Assembly (NCBI RefSeq): GCF_900120295.1
Contig: NZ_LT635469.1
Location: forward strand, 1-64,000
Source: Blautia sp. Marseille-P3201T
Lineage (GTDB): Bacteria; Bacillota; Clostridia; Lachnospirales; Lachnospiraceae
Length of the DNA stretch: 64,000 nucleotides
Direction of reading: 5' to 3'
The notes beneath the pieces are model-generated. The model worked only from the letters and a program-made list of their open reading frames with translations. It was not told the origin of the DNA and searched no databases. The translations under genes were made by a program, and so were the position numbers. The first letter of the stretch is position 1; every line of letters starts with the position of its first letter. This document shows positions 1 to 8,717 of the stretch, piece by piece.

Positions 1-900
1 GAGGCATTTTTCCGCCCGATGTATGAATACTTTCATCGGAAGCTTCTGGAAAGAAACTTCGTAATGGCTGATGAGACTCCTCTTCAGGTTTTGCATGAAG
101 AAGGGCGTCGTGCTCAGACAAAGTCCTATATGTGGCTGTTCCGTAGTGGAGAAGACGGTGGTATCCCGATCATTCTCTACAAGTATTCACCAACCCGCGC
201 CGGAGACAATGCCGTTGAATTCCTTCAGGAATTTAACGGCTATCTGATGTGTGATGGTTACAGCGGATACAATAAAGTATCAAAGGCAAAGCGGACAGCC
301 TGTTGGGCACATATCAGAAGATACCTGACAGATGCCATTCCAAAAGGAAAGCAGCTGGATTATACCCAGCCTTCCGTACAGGGCATGATGTATATCAATC
401 AGCTCTTTCATCTGGAAGATATCATTAAGGCAAAGCACTCATCCTTCGATGCTATCAAAAAGGCCAGACTTGAGAAAGAAAAGCCGATAGTGGAAGGCTT
501 TTTGTCGTGGCTTGATAAACAGAACCCTGTCAAAGGTTCGAGGATGGATAAGGCTGTAACATATATCCTGAACCGGAGAGACTATCTTATGACCTATCTG
601 GAAGATGGACGATGCAGTTTTTCTAACAATCTCAGTGAAAATGCGATCCGTCCTTTTACAGTCGGCCGCAAAAACTGGCTGTTCTGCGATACACCTCATG
701 GTGCCCAGGCCAGTGCTATAGTATATACGATGGTAGAGATGGCCAAGGCAAATGGAGTAAATATCTATCACTATTTAACCTATCTTCTGGAAAAGCTGCC
801 AGATGATAGTATGAGTGACAATGAATTAGATCAACTTGCTCCATGGAATGAAAAGGTAAAAGCTGAGATAGGGCGTCGAGCAGAAAACTCAAATCAATAA
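1..900 (+). CDS. tnpC: IS66 family transposase (TnpC), 3' part
   Basis: This is the C-terminal 299 residues of an IS66-type DDE transposase; the frame is open to the left edge, so the gene starts outside the window. The segment contains the catalytic-core style motif VMADETPLQVL near the left end, a WAHIRRYL stretch and the C-terminal block SNNLSENAIRPFTVGRKNWLF, which are hallmarks of IS66 transposases (family knowledge). The protein would cut and join the element's ends. TnpA and TnpB partners, if present, lie to the left. It looks intact over the part seen, with no stops or frameshifts. Confidence 0.95.
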   Translation, partial: EAFFRPMYEYFHRKLLERNFVMADETPLQVLHEEGRRAQTKSYMWLFRSGEDGGIPIILYKYSPTRAGDNAVEFLQEFNGYLMCDGYSGYNKVSKAKRTACWAHIRRYLTDAIPKGKQLDYTQPSVQGMMYINQLFHLEDIIKAKHSSFDAIKKARLEKEKPIVEGFLSWLDKQNPVKGSRMDKAVTYILNRRDYLMTYLEDGRCSFSNNLSENAIRPFTVGRKNWLFCDTPHGAQASAIVYTMVEMAKANGVNIYHYLTYLLEKLPDDSMSDNELDQLAPWNEKVKAEIGRRAENSNQ

Positions 901-928
901 TAAATCATATGTGAATTATCAAGGTATT

Positions 929-958
929 CCGGTTGCTGAAAAGTAGCCGGATATTTTT
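929..958 (+). terminator. Hairpin downstream of IS66 transposase
   Basis: CCGGTTGCT and AGTAGCCGG form a stem around a short A-rich loop and are followed by ATATTTTTCT, as in an intrinsic terminator for the transposase transcript. Confidence 0.6.
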
Positions 959-1028
959 CTATCAACGGCTGAAATCTAAGCGCTTACGAAAAATCTAAAA
1001 TATAAATGATTAGTGAGAGGTATTACAA

Positions 1029-1214
1029 ATGGAAGATTTATTTTGAAGAAAAGGAATTTTGAATGATGCTGGAGATGTATTACGAGCACGAATTACTCAT
1101 GATAATAAAAAAATTTTAACAATATCCCGAGATAACGGTAATTATAAATATAGTAGGACAGAATATGGGAATGGTACGGTTGTAAAAACTAGAGTAATTA
1201 AAAAAAGAAAATGA
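1029..1214 (+). pseudogene. Decayed small coding remnant, unknown
   Basis: An ATG with GAGAGG just upstream opens a frame that hits a TGA at codon 6 (1044-1046). It then continues open for about 55 codons (residues like DAGDVLRARITHDNKK and ISRDNGNYKYSRTEYG) to a TGA at 1212. The composition is protein-like, but I do not recognise a family. It lies just outside the IS66 end in a region full of broken frames, so a degraded gene is the simplest reading. A TTG at 1059 could be a secondary start, which would make it a short intact ORF. Confidence 0.3.
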
Positions 1215-1970
1215 GATTTTTGAATATTAAGGATTTATATTTTGTAGAAGTGATTTTAAGAGTAGAAGAAGTAGAAAGTAATACGAGTTTGGTATTATAA
1301 TTTACCAGGCGATACAAAGTAGAAAAATGGAAAAATCTTATAAAATCAAGAAAAAAGAACAGAAAAAGATTAAAAATCTAAAATAAGGAAATGGTTGGTA
1401 AAATGGTTTGGAAAAGTTGAAAAATAAGGCTATGTGAGATACTATATAGATGAAAAGTGCGTAAAAACGTTGGATAAATAAGAACATGAGATGTGTTTAA
1501 CTCTTTTCGAGCATGTTGATGAATTTGTCTAAGCTCAGTTGAATAAGAACATAAAGCGTATTTAAAGCAAATGGAGAATATTGGGGAAATAATGTTTTTT
1601 GCATTGTCCCCAAATACGCTAATAAGAGGATTTAAGGAGAAAAAAGCAATATGATAGATTGTTAGAGTGTGATTGGCATTATCGGAGTTTGTTATATTGG
1701 ATGAATATGGTGAAGAATTGAAAGTATTTATTTGACATAAATTTTCCAAAGATATATAAAGAAATTAAATGAAATGGATAATGATGAAGTGGGCAGAAAG
1801 AAGTATAACTAAGACATAGAGGTTTTAAACAGAATGTGTAGAATAGAAGATGGTAAGGAAACAAATTAGAAAAATTGGAGGGTAATAGAGGATTACATAT
1901 AAAACAGGTCAGTAATACTGAATGAGTAAAAAATTATAGGAATTATATATCAGTTATTCTAGCAAGGAAA

Positions 1971-2018
1971 AAACTCCTTACTGATTTTCAGACATTAAAA
2001 AGTTGAAAATCAGTAAGG
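1971..2018 (-). terminator. Terminator of the GNAT acetyltransferase gene
   Basis: A perfect 14-bp inverted repeat (CCTTACTGATTTTC / GAAAATCAGTAAGG, 1976-2018) lies 26 bp past the stop of the minus-strand acetyltransferase. On that strand the stem is followed by GAGTTTTTT, a classic rho-independent terminator. Confidence 0.9.
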
Positions 2019-2043
2019 TCTATTATTTTATAGGAAATTTCTA

Positions 2044-3198
2044 TCAGCATTTATCAAGTGGTGACAATGCCAACGGCAAAGGAAACCAGTTACAATTTTC
2101 AGGCAACTGTGTTTCGTCTAAAATTAAATGGTAATTAGGAGAGAATAAAGCTAAAATACTTTCAAAAGAAGAAAATTCCAAATTGGATTTTTCTTTTGAT
2201 TTTTTTAATTGTGTAACGGAAGGAGCTCCGTTATCTACTTGAATTCGAAAACTTCCTTGCTCTTTTATAGTAATATCCAAACTTCCTGAGGTTAAAGGAA
2301 TATATGAAGATTTTACATTTAAGAAAAATTCTAAAACCTTAGGATAATCAAAAATCATATAATTATCATCCAGAGATGTTGTAAATGACTCAAAGAGCTG
2401 GGTACATCCTTTAATAAGGCTGGTATCATAAGGGGCAATCCGCAGAAACAGTTCTTTTGAATTACTTTCTTTTAAGCATTTTTCTAAAGAAGCAAAAAGC
2501 AAATCTTCATCGGTTAAATACATTTCTAATATGTGGTTTCCTTGGAGGGCAACGTACCCTTTACATATCTGATTTTCTAATATACCATAAAATTTTGTAT
2601 TCCAGCTTTCCATAATGAAAAGAAAATCTTTAGGATTTCTTTTAATAAATAATATTTGATTTTCCTGTATTGCCCGGATTTTGGCGAGCAAAGGATCTTT
2701 TTCATTTTGAATTTGGCGGAGAGTTATTTTGCGTTCTGGAAATTTTTGACGACAGTGACGGAAATTATCCGATGTAAAACAATACTGGAAAACAAATCCT
2801 CCTTTTTCATATCCGTAGTATTGATAGCGGTTTCTAAGACCTGAAAGAGTGCTCATAGAGATATTATTGTCTTTCATGTCCTGAATAGCTGTATGCATTA
2901 GATTACGCATATATCCTTTTCCTCTGGAATAAGGATGAACCGAAACGCTGCCTACAGTAGCGCAAGTGATTGTTTTGAATCCACAACACAAGGTAATGGG
3001 AAGAACACATACGTAGGCCTTGATTTCTCCATTTTCCAAAGCAAGATAGTGAATAGATTTTTCTTCTTGGCCTTCTTCATACAGTTTGGGAAGAAGTTGA
3101 CGAAAATCATGAGGACTATGGGACATGCTAAACACCATATTAATAAAATTCAATATGCTAGGGAAGTCTTTTGGAAGTGCTTTTCTGTAAATAATCAT
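2044..3198 (-). CDS. GNAT family N-acetyltransferase, Eis-like with C-terminal SCP2-type domain
   Basis: A 384-residue protein with an N-terminal GNAT fold. The acetyl-CoA binding motif A is visible as VGSVSVHPYSRGKGYMRNLM around residues 82-101, containing the R/Q-x-x-G-x-G/A-type loop RGKGYM. The rest (about 130-384) matches the architecture of Eis-like enzymes, with a second degenerate acetyltransferase region and a sterol-carrier-like C-terminus; length is normal for that family (about 400). It is cytosolic and would transfer acetyl groups to amines; the substrate is unknown. The start has AAGGAG eight bases upstream. The gene is monocistronic, with its own promoter and terminator. Confidence 0.8.
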   Translation of the reverse strand: MIIYRKALPKDFPSILNFINMVFSMSHSPHDFRQLLPKLYEEGQEEKSIHYLALENGEIKAYVCVLPITLCCGFKTITCATVGSVSVHPYSRGKGYMRNLMHTAIQDMKDNNISMSTLSGLRNRYQYYGYEKGGFVFQYCFTSDNFRHCRQKFPERKITLRQIQNEKDPLLAKIRAIQENQILFIKRNPKDFLFIMESWNTKFYGILENQICKGYVALQGNHILEMYLTDEDLLFASLEKCLKESNSKELFLRIAPYDTSLIKGCTQLFESFTTSLDDNYMIFDYPKVLEFFLNVKSSYIPLTSGSLDITIKEQGSFRIQVDNGAPSVTQLKKSKEKSNLEFSSFESILALFSPNYHLILDETQLPENCNWFPLPLALSPLDKC

Positions 3199-3234
3199 GT
3201 TAATCTCCTTTTTATGATGAGCTTTATTGCCTGT

Positions 3235-3263
3235 ATTTTAGCATACCCCTTAGTACTATACAA
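3235..3263 (-). promoter_or_regulatory. Sigma-A promoter for the acetyltransferase
   Basis: On the minus strand TTGTAT (3258-3263) and TAAAAT (3235-3240) are separated by 17 bp, about 35 bp before the ribosome site. Confidence 0.55.
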
Positions 3264-3294
3264 TAAAACAGTGGCTGTAGTGTGAAATTGGCAA

Positions 3295-3323
3295 TTGAAT
3301 GGATAGAATGTTGATGTTATAAT
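3295..3323 (+). promoter_or_regulatory. Sigma-A promoter for the lipoprotein-amidase pair
   Basis: TTGAAT (3295-3300) and a perfect TATAAT (3318-3323) are spaced 17 bp apart, 65 bp upstream of the lipoprotein start. Confidence 0.75.
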
Positions 3324-3387
3324 GATTTAGAAATAGAGGTGCAGCTTAATAAGAATTGAGATTTTATTATGAAGAGGGAGAAATCAG

Positions 3388-3903
3388 ATGAAAAAGAGAA
3401 ATGTTTTGTTAATATGCTGCAGCATATTGTTGGTATTAGCAGGATGTGAAAAAAAAGAGAATGCCAATGAACTTCATCAGGGAAATGAAACGGTTCAGCA
3501 AGAAAGTTTAAATGAAAATGATGAAGCGAAGGAAGAACCAGTAGAGGTAAATATCTATAAGATTAATCCTGACAATGAAGAACGTGTAATAGAGGTAAAA
3601 GAATGTGAAGAATTAAATGAAACAATTCTTTGGGAGTTTTTAAAAGAGGCAAAAGTTGTTCCAGAAGAAAGCAATGTATTATCTTTGGAAGTAAAGGGAA
3701 ATCAACTTGAATTAGATGTAGATATTGCTTTTGGAGAGTGGTTGAGGAGTTTTGGAACGACTGGGGAAAAAGAGATTATTAGTTGTGTTGTAAATACATA
3801 TCTGGATGCATATCAAGCTGACGAGATAAAAATTACAGAAGAAGGACAGACATTATATTCAGGTCATACAGAATATACAGAATATTTAAGAAAATTTGAA
3901 TAA
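3388..3903 (+). CDS. Lipoprotein with GerMN-like domain
   Basis: A 171-residue secreted lipoprotein. The N-terminus KKRNVLLICCSILLVLAGC is a type II signal peptide with lipobox LAGC at residues 17-20, so the mature protein is lipid-anchored at Cys20. An acidic linker (to about 55) leads to a roughly 110-residue domain ending VVNTYLDAYQADEIKITEEGQ, which resembles the GerMN domain of spore-germination and cell-wall lipoproteins (inferred from pattern, not searched). The ribosome site is GAGGGAG. The stop is 20 bp before the cell-wall amidase gene, so the two are probably one transcript and the lipoprotein may act with the amidase at the envelope. Confidence 0.7.
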   Translation: MKKRNVLLICCSILLVLAGCEKKENANELHQGNETVQQESLNENDEAKEEPVEVNIYKINPDNEERVIEVKECEELNETILWEFLKEAKVVPEESNVLSLEVKGNQLELDVDIAFGEWLRSFGTTGEKEIISCVVNTYLDAYQADEIKITEEGQTLYSGHTEYTEYLRKFE

Positions 3904-3923
3904 AACTTATAGGGAGAGAACAA

Positions 3924-6900
3924 ATGAAAAAAAAGTTAGCTAAATGGGCTGTAACGATGATTGCAGGAGCCATAATTGCATTATCAGCCCCGGGAAATGC
4001 AGTAAATGCAGCAGAAAAAACGCAAATTCAGGAAGAAGAAACAAAATCAACTGAAAATCCATTGAATTATATTTATATTGATGAGGCGCAATTAGAAGAA
4101 GAGAGTATGCAAAGTATTGTTCTTTCATGGGGAGAAAATACAGCAGAAATTTTAGATATAACGTTAACTGTGGAGGATGAGAATGGCTCACGAACAAATT
4201 TAAATGTGGAGAAGAGAGTGGACGAACTCTTTTTGTATGAACACAGTTTTGAAAATGGTATTTATCATGTGTCGGAGGTAAATGTTACAACAAGCTCAGG
4301 TGTAAGAACTTTTACAGCTGAAGAGCTTAAGATAGATGCTTATTTTGGGGTTGGAAAGAAAGTCGATGAGAGTATTAAGAGTGATTACATAGAAATGGAG
4401 AGCCAGTCTGCAGAAAATGCAGTGGTTACAATTGAGACAGATAATGCGGCAACAGTTGAGAAAAGTGTTGCAGATGCACTTTCTGAGCAGGCTGTGCCAT
4501 TGACTGTAAATAAAAAGGAAAGAAGCAATTCTAATTTAGTCATTGTGCTTGATCCCGGACATGATGCCAGTAAACATCCAGGAGCAACTTCCCATGGCGT
4601 TAAAGAGGAAATTGTAACTTTAAAAATTGCAGAGTATTGTAAGGAAGTGTTAGAGCAGTATTCGGGTGTATCCGTATATATGACACGAACAGATGGAAAT
4701 TGTCCGTATCCTGGTACGAACAGTATAGATGATATCATCAAACGTGTAGAGTGGGCAAAAACAAAAGATGCTGATGTGTTTATCAGTTTTCATATCAATT
4801 CTTCGGTTTCTAGTGCAGCACAGGGAGCTGAAGTATACTATCCGCAAGGAGAGGAAAATGCCCAGGAACTTGCCAAAGATATTGTAGGTGAACTTGCAAA
4901 ACTAGGTCTTAAAAATCGTGGGGATAAAGGCGATGACAGTTATGCAGTAATAAGGCATTCAAAGAGAAATGGCTTTCCTGGTTTAATTATTGAACATGCG
5001 TTTGTATCAAATGCATCAGATGCAAAATGGTTCCAAACAGAGGAAAATCTTAAAAAATTAGGTCAGGCAGACGCAGCGGGAATTATCAGTCATTATGGTC
5101 TTACAAAAGATAAAGGTAAGTGGGAATTTATAGGTAAATATTGGAAATGGAATGAAGGAAATGGCAAGTATGCAACAAGTACCTGGAAATTCATAGATAA
5201 TACATGGTATTATTTTGATGCGAATAGTAATATGACAACAGGCTGGCAGCAGATTGGCGGAACATGGTACTATATGAACAGCAGTGGAGCAATGACAACA
5301 GGCTGGCAGCGAATTGGCGGAAGCTGGTATTATATGACCGAAAGCGGAGCAATGGCAACGGGTTGGCAGCAGATTGGCAATCAGAAATATTATTTGAATG
5401 AAAGCGGAGCAATGGCAACAGGCTGGCAGCTTGTTGAGAATATATGGTATTATTTTAATAATTCTGGCTATCTGTTGAAAGGCGAACAGACAATTGTGGG
5501 AAAAAAATGGTATCTTGATGAAAATACAGGAGCGTTATATACTGGTTGGCAATTAATTAATAATAAATGGTATTACCATACAAGTGAGGGACGAAAACAA
5601 ACGGGTTGGCAGCGAATTGATGGAATATGGTATTATATGGACGCTAGCGGAGTGATGACAACAGGCTGGCAGCGAATTGGCGGAACATGGTACTATATGA
5701 ACAGCGGTGGAGCAATGACAACGGGCTGGCAGAAAATTGACGGAACATGGTACTATATGAACAGCGGTGGAGCAATGACAACGGGCTGGCAGCAGATTGG
5801 CAGAACATGGTACTATATGAACAGCGGTGGAGCAATGACAACAGGCTGGCAGCAAATTGGCGGAACATGGTACTATATGAACAGCGGTGGAGCAATGACA
5901 ACGGGCTGGCAGCAGATTGGTGGAACATGGTACTATATGAATGGAAGCGGAGCAATGGTAACCGGTTGGCAATTACTAGGACGTAATTGGTACTATATGA
6001 ACGGAAGCGGAGCAATGCTTACAGGATTTCAGACTATTGGAAATCAGACCTATTATATGAATGGAAGCGGAGTAATGCAGACCGGCTGGCAGCTTATTGA
6101 GAACATATGGTATTATTTTAATAATTCTGGCTATCTGTTGAAAGGCGAACAGATAATAGGCGGGACAAAATGGTATTTAGACAGCAGTACAGGAGCGTTA
6201 TATACCGGCTGGCAATTAATTAATGGAAAATGGTATTACTATACAAGTGTAGGTGTGAAACAAACCGGCTGGCAGCAGATTAATGGAACATGGTACTATC
6301 TGGATGGCAGTGGAGTAATGCAGACCGGCTGGCGGACTATTGGAAGTCAGACATATTATTTTAATGGAAGCGGAGCAATGGTAACGGGCTGGCAGCTTAT
6401 TGAGAACGTATGGTACTATTTTAATAATTCTGGTTATCTGTTAAAAGGTGAACAGATAATTGGTGGAACGAAGTGGTATTTGGATAATAGTACAGGAGCA
6501 TTACATACTGGTTGGCAAACACAGGCAGGAGAAAAATACTATTATAATGACTATGGAAAAAAGCTGACTGGCTGGCAGAGTATATCAGGGAAAAAGTATT
6601 ATATGAATGAAGATGGTGTTGTACAGACTGGCTGGAAAAACATAGAGAATGTATGGTATTTTTTTGAAAATTCAGGCGAGTTAAATGATAATCCATCTTC
6701 AAAACCGCCAGTAAACAATGGTGTTGAATTCTACTATGAAATAGCTGGGAATAGTTCCGTTACTGTAGAGCAAATGGTGAATTATTATAAAAAAAGCGGA
6801 AAGTCTTATCCAACTGAGGCTTTAAAAGCAGGTGGAGCTGCAACTATTGAAGAATTTTGTAAAATTTATTATGAAGAATGTGAAGCAGAAGGAATTAAGG

Positions 6901-7256
6901 CTGAAGTAGCATTTGTACAATCTATGATTGAAACAGGATTTCTGCAATTTGGTGGAAGTGTAAAAATTGAGCAGTTTAATTTTGCAGGATTAGGTGCTAC
7001 CGGAAATGGTGTCAGCGGCAATTCTTTTGAGAATGTAAGAATTGGTATTCGAGCACATGTCCAGCATCTGAAATGTTATGCGAATGCTGAACCATTGCAA
7101 AATGAATGTGTTGACCCAAGATGGGGAGAATGGCTTAGAAACAAAGCACCGTATGTAGAATGGCTGAGTATTCCGAATAATCCCCATGGAACAGGGTGGG
7201 CAGGCGATGCAGATTATGCTGCAAAGATTTTAAAAGGAATTCAAGGTATGAAGTGA
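3924..7256 (+). CDS. Modular cell-wall hydrolase: amidase + CW-binding repeats + glucosaminidase
   Basis: A secreted 1110-residue autolysin. Residues 1-29 are a signal peptide (A-N-A-A cleavage region). Residues 207-388 form a zinc N-acetylmuramoyl-L-alanine amidase (Amidase_3): LDPGHD with His213, Glu228, FISFHINS with His290, and catalytic Glu357 in LIIEHAFVSN. Residues about 400-930 are a long run of 20-residue aromatic/glycine repeats (TGWQQIGGTWYYMNSSGAM type, CW_binding_1), which anchor to wall polymers. Residues 931-1110 form a glucosaminidase-like domain with probable catalytic Glu1003 in QSMIETGFLQF. The enzyme would cut both the peptide amide and the glycan. It has a GGGAGAG ribosome site and is probably co-transcribed with the lipoprotein upstream. 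Two catalytic domains around one binding array is unusual. The repeat ligand (choline or another sugar polymer) is unknown. Confidence 0.92.
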   Translation: MKKKLAKWAVTMIAGAIIALSAPGNAVNAAEKTQIQEEETKSTENPLNYIYIDEAQLEEESMQSIVLSWGENTAEILDITLTVEDENGSRTNLNVEKRVDELFLYEHSFENGIYHVSEVNVTTSSGVRTFTAEELKIDAYFGVGKKVDESIKSDYIEMESQSAENAVVTIETDNAATVEKSVADALSEQAVPLTVNKKERSNSNLVIVLDPGHDASKHPGATSHGVKEEIVTLKIAEYCKEVLEQYSGVSVYMTRTDGNCPYPGTNSIDDIIKRVEWAKTKDADVFISFHINSSVSSAAQGAEVYYPQGEENAQELAKDIVGELAKLGLKNRGDKGDDSYAVIRHSKRNGFPGLIIEHAFVSNASDAKWFQTEENLKKLGQADAAGIISHYGLTKDKGKWEFIGKYWKWNEGNGKYATSTWKFIDNTWYYFDANSNMTTGWQQIGGTWYYMNSSGAMTTGWQRIGGSWYYMTESGAMATGWQQIGNQKYYLNESGAMATGWQLVENIWYYFNNSGYLLKGEQTIVGKKWYLDENTGALYTGWQLINNKWYYHTSEGRKQTGWQRIDGIWYYMDASGVMTTGWQRIGGTWYYMNSGGAMTTGWQKIDGTWYYMNSGGAMTTGWQQIGRTWYYMNSGGAMTTGWQQIGGTWYYMNSGGAMTTGWQQIGGTWYYMNGSGAMVTGWQLLGRNWYYMNGSGAMLTGFQTIGNQTYYMNGSGVMQTGWQLIENIWYYFNNSGYLLKGEQIIGGTKWYLDSSTGALYTGWQLINGKWYYYTSVGVKQTGWQQINGTWYYLDGSGVMQTGWRTIGSQTYYFNGSGAMVTGWQLIENVWYYFNNSGYLLKGEQIIGGTKWYLDNSTGALHTGWQTQAGEKYYYNDYGKKLTGWQSISGKKYYMNEDGVVQTGWKNIENVWYFFENSGELNDNPSSKPPVNNGVEFYYEIAGNSSVTVEQMVNYYKKSGKSYPTEALKAGGAATIEEFCKIYYEECEAEGIKAEVAFVQSMIETGFLQFGGSVKIEQFNFAGLGATGNGVSGNSFENVRIGIRAHVQHLKCYANAEPLQNECVDPRWGEWLRNKAPYVEWLSIPNNPHGTGWAGDADYAAKILKGIQGMK
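5446..6525 (+). repeat. Higher-order repeat blocks in the autolysin gene
   Basis: A longer block beginning TGGTATTATTTTAATAATTC and encoding WYYFNNSGYLLKGEQ then a K-W-Y-L-D segment then GALYTGWQLIN occurs at about 5446, 6106 and 6406. It shows that multi-module segments, not only single 20-residue units, were duplicated. Confidence 0.85.
5641..5940 (+). repeat. Tandem 60-bp repeats in the autolysin gene
   Basis: Five consecutive 60-bp units encode 20-residue CW-binding modules; the four from 5701 to 5940 differ by only a few bases from each other. They contain shared blocks such as ACGGGCTGGCAG and TGGTACTATATGAACAGC. Near-identity at DNA level implies recent expansion, and the array should be prone to copy-number change and to assembly collapse. 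Confidence 0.95.
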
Positions 7257-7287
7257 TATAGAATTGTATCAGGTATCTCGTTAACAG

Positions 7288-7338
7288 GAAGATATTAGAA
7301 AATTATCTGAAAGGATTTTTTTCTAATATCTTCTTTTG
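7288..7338. terminator. Bidirectional terminator between autolysin and MFS gene
   Basis: GAAGATATTAGAAAA and TTTTTTCTAATATCTTC form a 15-bp stem between two convergent genes. The A-rich and T-rich arms allow termination from either side. Confidence 0.8.
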
Positions 7339-7385
7339 GATTTTGAATATTTTTGAAATGGTTTCGACTGTATCAGCGAAACAGA

Positions 7386-8558
7386 CTACCTTACTTTTTT
7401 CAACATTCTTTCGTGCATTACTGTCATCAGTGCTAAAATAAGAAGCAGATACACGGGCAGCAGTGCAATTTGAATATGGTTGGCAATAAGCCCAAACAAA
7501 GGCGGCATCACGCAAGTTCCAATATAAGCAAATGCCATCTGGACACCAATCATTGCCTGAGACTTATCCTTGCCGAAATTCACCGGTGTAGAGTGAATGA
7601 TACAGGGATATACAGGGGCACAGCCTAAACCGATTAAGATAAAACCACAAAAGGCTGCCAGACTGCTCTTTGGAATGAAAAGTGCAGCAATTCCTGCTAG
7701 AATAAATCCTTCTCCAAGACGTATCATTTGAGTATCATTGAATTTTAATGTGAGAAAACCACTAATAAATCTTCCTGTAGTAATTCCAATAAAAAACAAT
7801 CCTGCAAAGCTTGCAGCAGTTTTGGCATCTAATCCATGATGCAGAACAAGATAACTGCTTATCCATAAGCTTGCGGTCTGCTCCAATGCGCAATAGCAGA
7901 AAAAGGCAGTCATTACTTCCTTTGCTCCGGGAATTTGCAGAACCTGACGCAGAGAGAGTGCTTTTTCAGGTGTTTTTTCAGTGGGGTTTTTAAAATGCCC
8001 TGTGCTGCCGTCACGATTTTTCCAGAGAGGCAGACTGAGAAATAAAATCATTGTCAGCACAATCTGGAGAATGGAAATTATACGATAGCCCGCATTCCAG
8101 CTGTACCCGTTGGTCAAAGTATAGCCCATAAGATAAGGACCTAAAGTTGCACCCACTCCCCACATACAATGGAGCCAGCTCATGTGCTTGCTGGTATAGT
8201 GAAGTGCTACATAGTTGTTTAAAGAAGCATCTACACTTCCGGCTCCCAATCCGTAAGGAATTGCCCAGATACACAAAGCGGCAAAAGAATGGCTGATGGA
8301 AAAACCGAACAGGGCAAAAGCTGTCATCAGAACACTAAAGGCAGTTACCTTTCCTGTGCCAAATCTCTTTGTCAGGCGGTCGCTTTGCAGACTGGAAATA
8401 ATAGTTCCAAGAGCAATAATCATAAAGACGGCACCTGAATAAGAGACAGGTACAGAAAACTCCCTGTATATAACTGGCCATGCAGAGCCTAAAAGCGCAT
8501 CGGGAAGTCCTAAACTGATAAATGCCAGATAAATAATAGCTAATAATAAATGAAACAT
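7386..8558 (-). CDS. MFS transporter
   Basis: A 390-residue integral membrane protein with about 12 hydrophobic helices and the MFS loop 2-3 signature region SDRLTKRFGTGKVTAFSVL (residues 59-77). The YxxAxxxxGLPDALLGSAWP start resembles sugar/FucP-like or Bcr-like carriers. It moves a small solute across the cytoplasmic membrane by proton coupling; the substrate is not evident. AAGGAGG precedes the ATG by about six bases. A palindrome overlapping its -10 box suggests repression by an unlinked regulator. It is monocistronic, between a terminator and a divergent gene. Confidence 0.85.
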   Translation of the reverse strand: MFHLLLAIIYLAFISLGLPDALLGSAWPVIYREFSVPVSYSGAVFMIIALGTIISSLQSDRLTKRFGTGKVTAFSVLMTAFALFGFSISHSFAALCIWAIPYGLGAGSVDASLNNYVALHYTSKHMSWLHCMWGVGATLGPYLMGYTLTNGYSWNAGYRIISILQIVLTMILFLSLPLWKNRDGSTGHFKNPTEKTPEKALSLRQVLQIPGAKEVMTAFFCYCALEQTASLWISSYLVLHHGLDAKTAASFAGLFFIGITTGRFISGFLTLKFNDTQMIRLGEGFILAGIAALFIPKSSLAAFCGFILIGLGCAPVYPCIIHSTPVNFGKDKSQAMIGVQMAFAYIGTCVMPPLFGLIANHIQIALLPVYLLLILALMTVMHERMLKKVR

Positions 8559-8578
8559 CAGACGTTCCTCCTTCTAAT

Positions 8579-8597
8579 ATATTCTTTAAAAGAATAT
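8579..8597. promoter_or_regulatory. Candidate operator palindrome of the MFS gene
   Basis: ATATTCTTT and AAAGAATAT flank a single central A, making a perfect 19-bp palindrome. It covers the -10 box of the MFS promoter and ends just upstream of the ribosome site, the position expected for a repressor-binding site. Confidence 0.55.
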
Positions 8598-8619
8598 CGT
8601 TAAACTGCAAAAAATGCAA
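8591..8619 (-). promoter_or_regulatory. Sigma-A promoter of the MFS gene
   Basis: On the minus strand TTGCAT (8614-8619) and TATTCT (8591-8596) are separated by 17 bp. Confidence 0.6.
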
Positions 8620-8653
8620 GAATAAAAAGATATTGAATAAAGAACAACAAAAC

Positions 8654-8682
8654 TTGCATTTAAATCATAATTTCGGTATAGT
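8654..8682 (+). promoter_or_regulatory. Sigma-A promoter of the PF06541 protein gene
   Basis: TTGCAT (8654-8659) and TATAGT (8677-8682) with a 17-bp spacer, 36 bp before the start codon. Confidence 0.7.
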
Positions 8683-8717
8683 ATGTTCCATAAAATAAAC
8701 ACAAAAGAGGAGATCCT

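Larger units (their letters stand above)
1..987 (+). mobile_element. IS66-family element, right portion
   Basis: The transposase end is followed by a terminator-like hairpin and then by the sequence CTAAGCGCTTAC ending at 987. IS66 elements characteristically end with GTAAGCG-type inverted repeats, and the terminal CGCTTAC here is the complement of that. The left end is outside the window, so neither the full length nor the target duplication (8 bp in this family) can be verified. Confidence 0.7.
988..2043. other. AT-rich decayed intergenic region
   Basis: Roughly 1 kb with no convincing gene on either strand. Short protein-like stretches are interrupted by frequent stops in every frame; one example is a frame near 1680-1735 reading LSEFVILDEYGEELKVF. 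This suggests eroded coding sequence beside the IS66 copy. Minus-strand open frames at 1378-1749 and 1679-1864 lack ribosome sites and have a Ser/Phe/Tyr-rich composition typical of antisense noise. Confidence 0.5.

Noticed and set aside
1378-1864. Minus-strand frames of 123 and 61 codons in the decayed region
   Set aside because: Low-complexity Ser/Leu/Phe/Tyr content and no ribosome sites; typical of antisense AT-rich DNA.
5553-5986. Several open frames on both strands across the autolysin repeats
   Set aside because: They are periodic by-products of the 60-bp repeat in other frames, with no ribosome sites and with repeats in step with the real gene.
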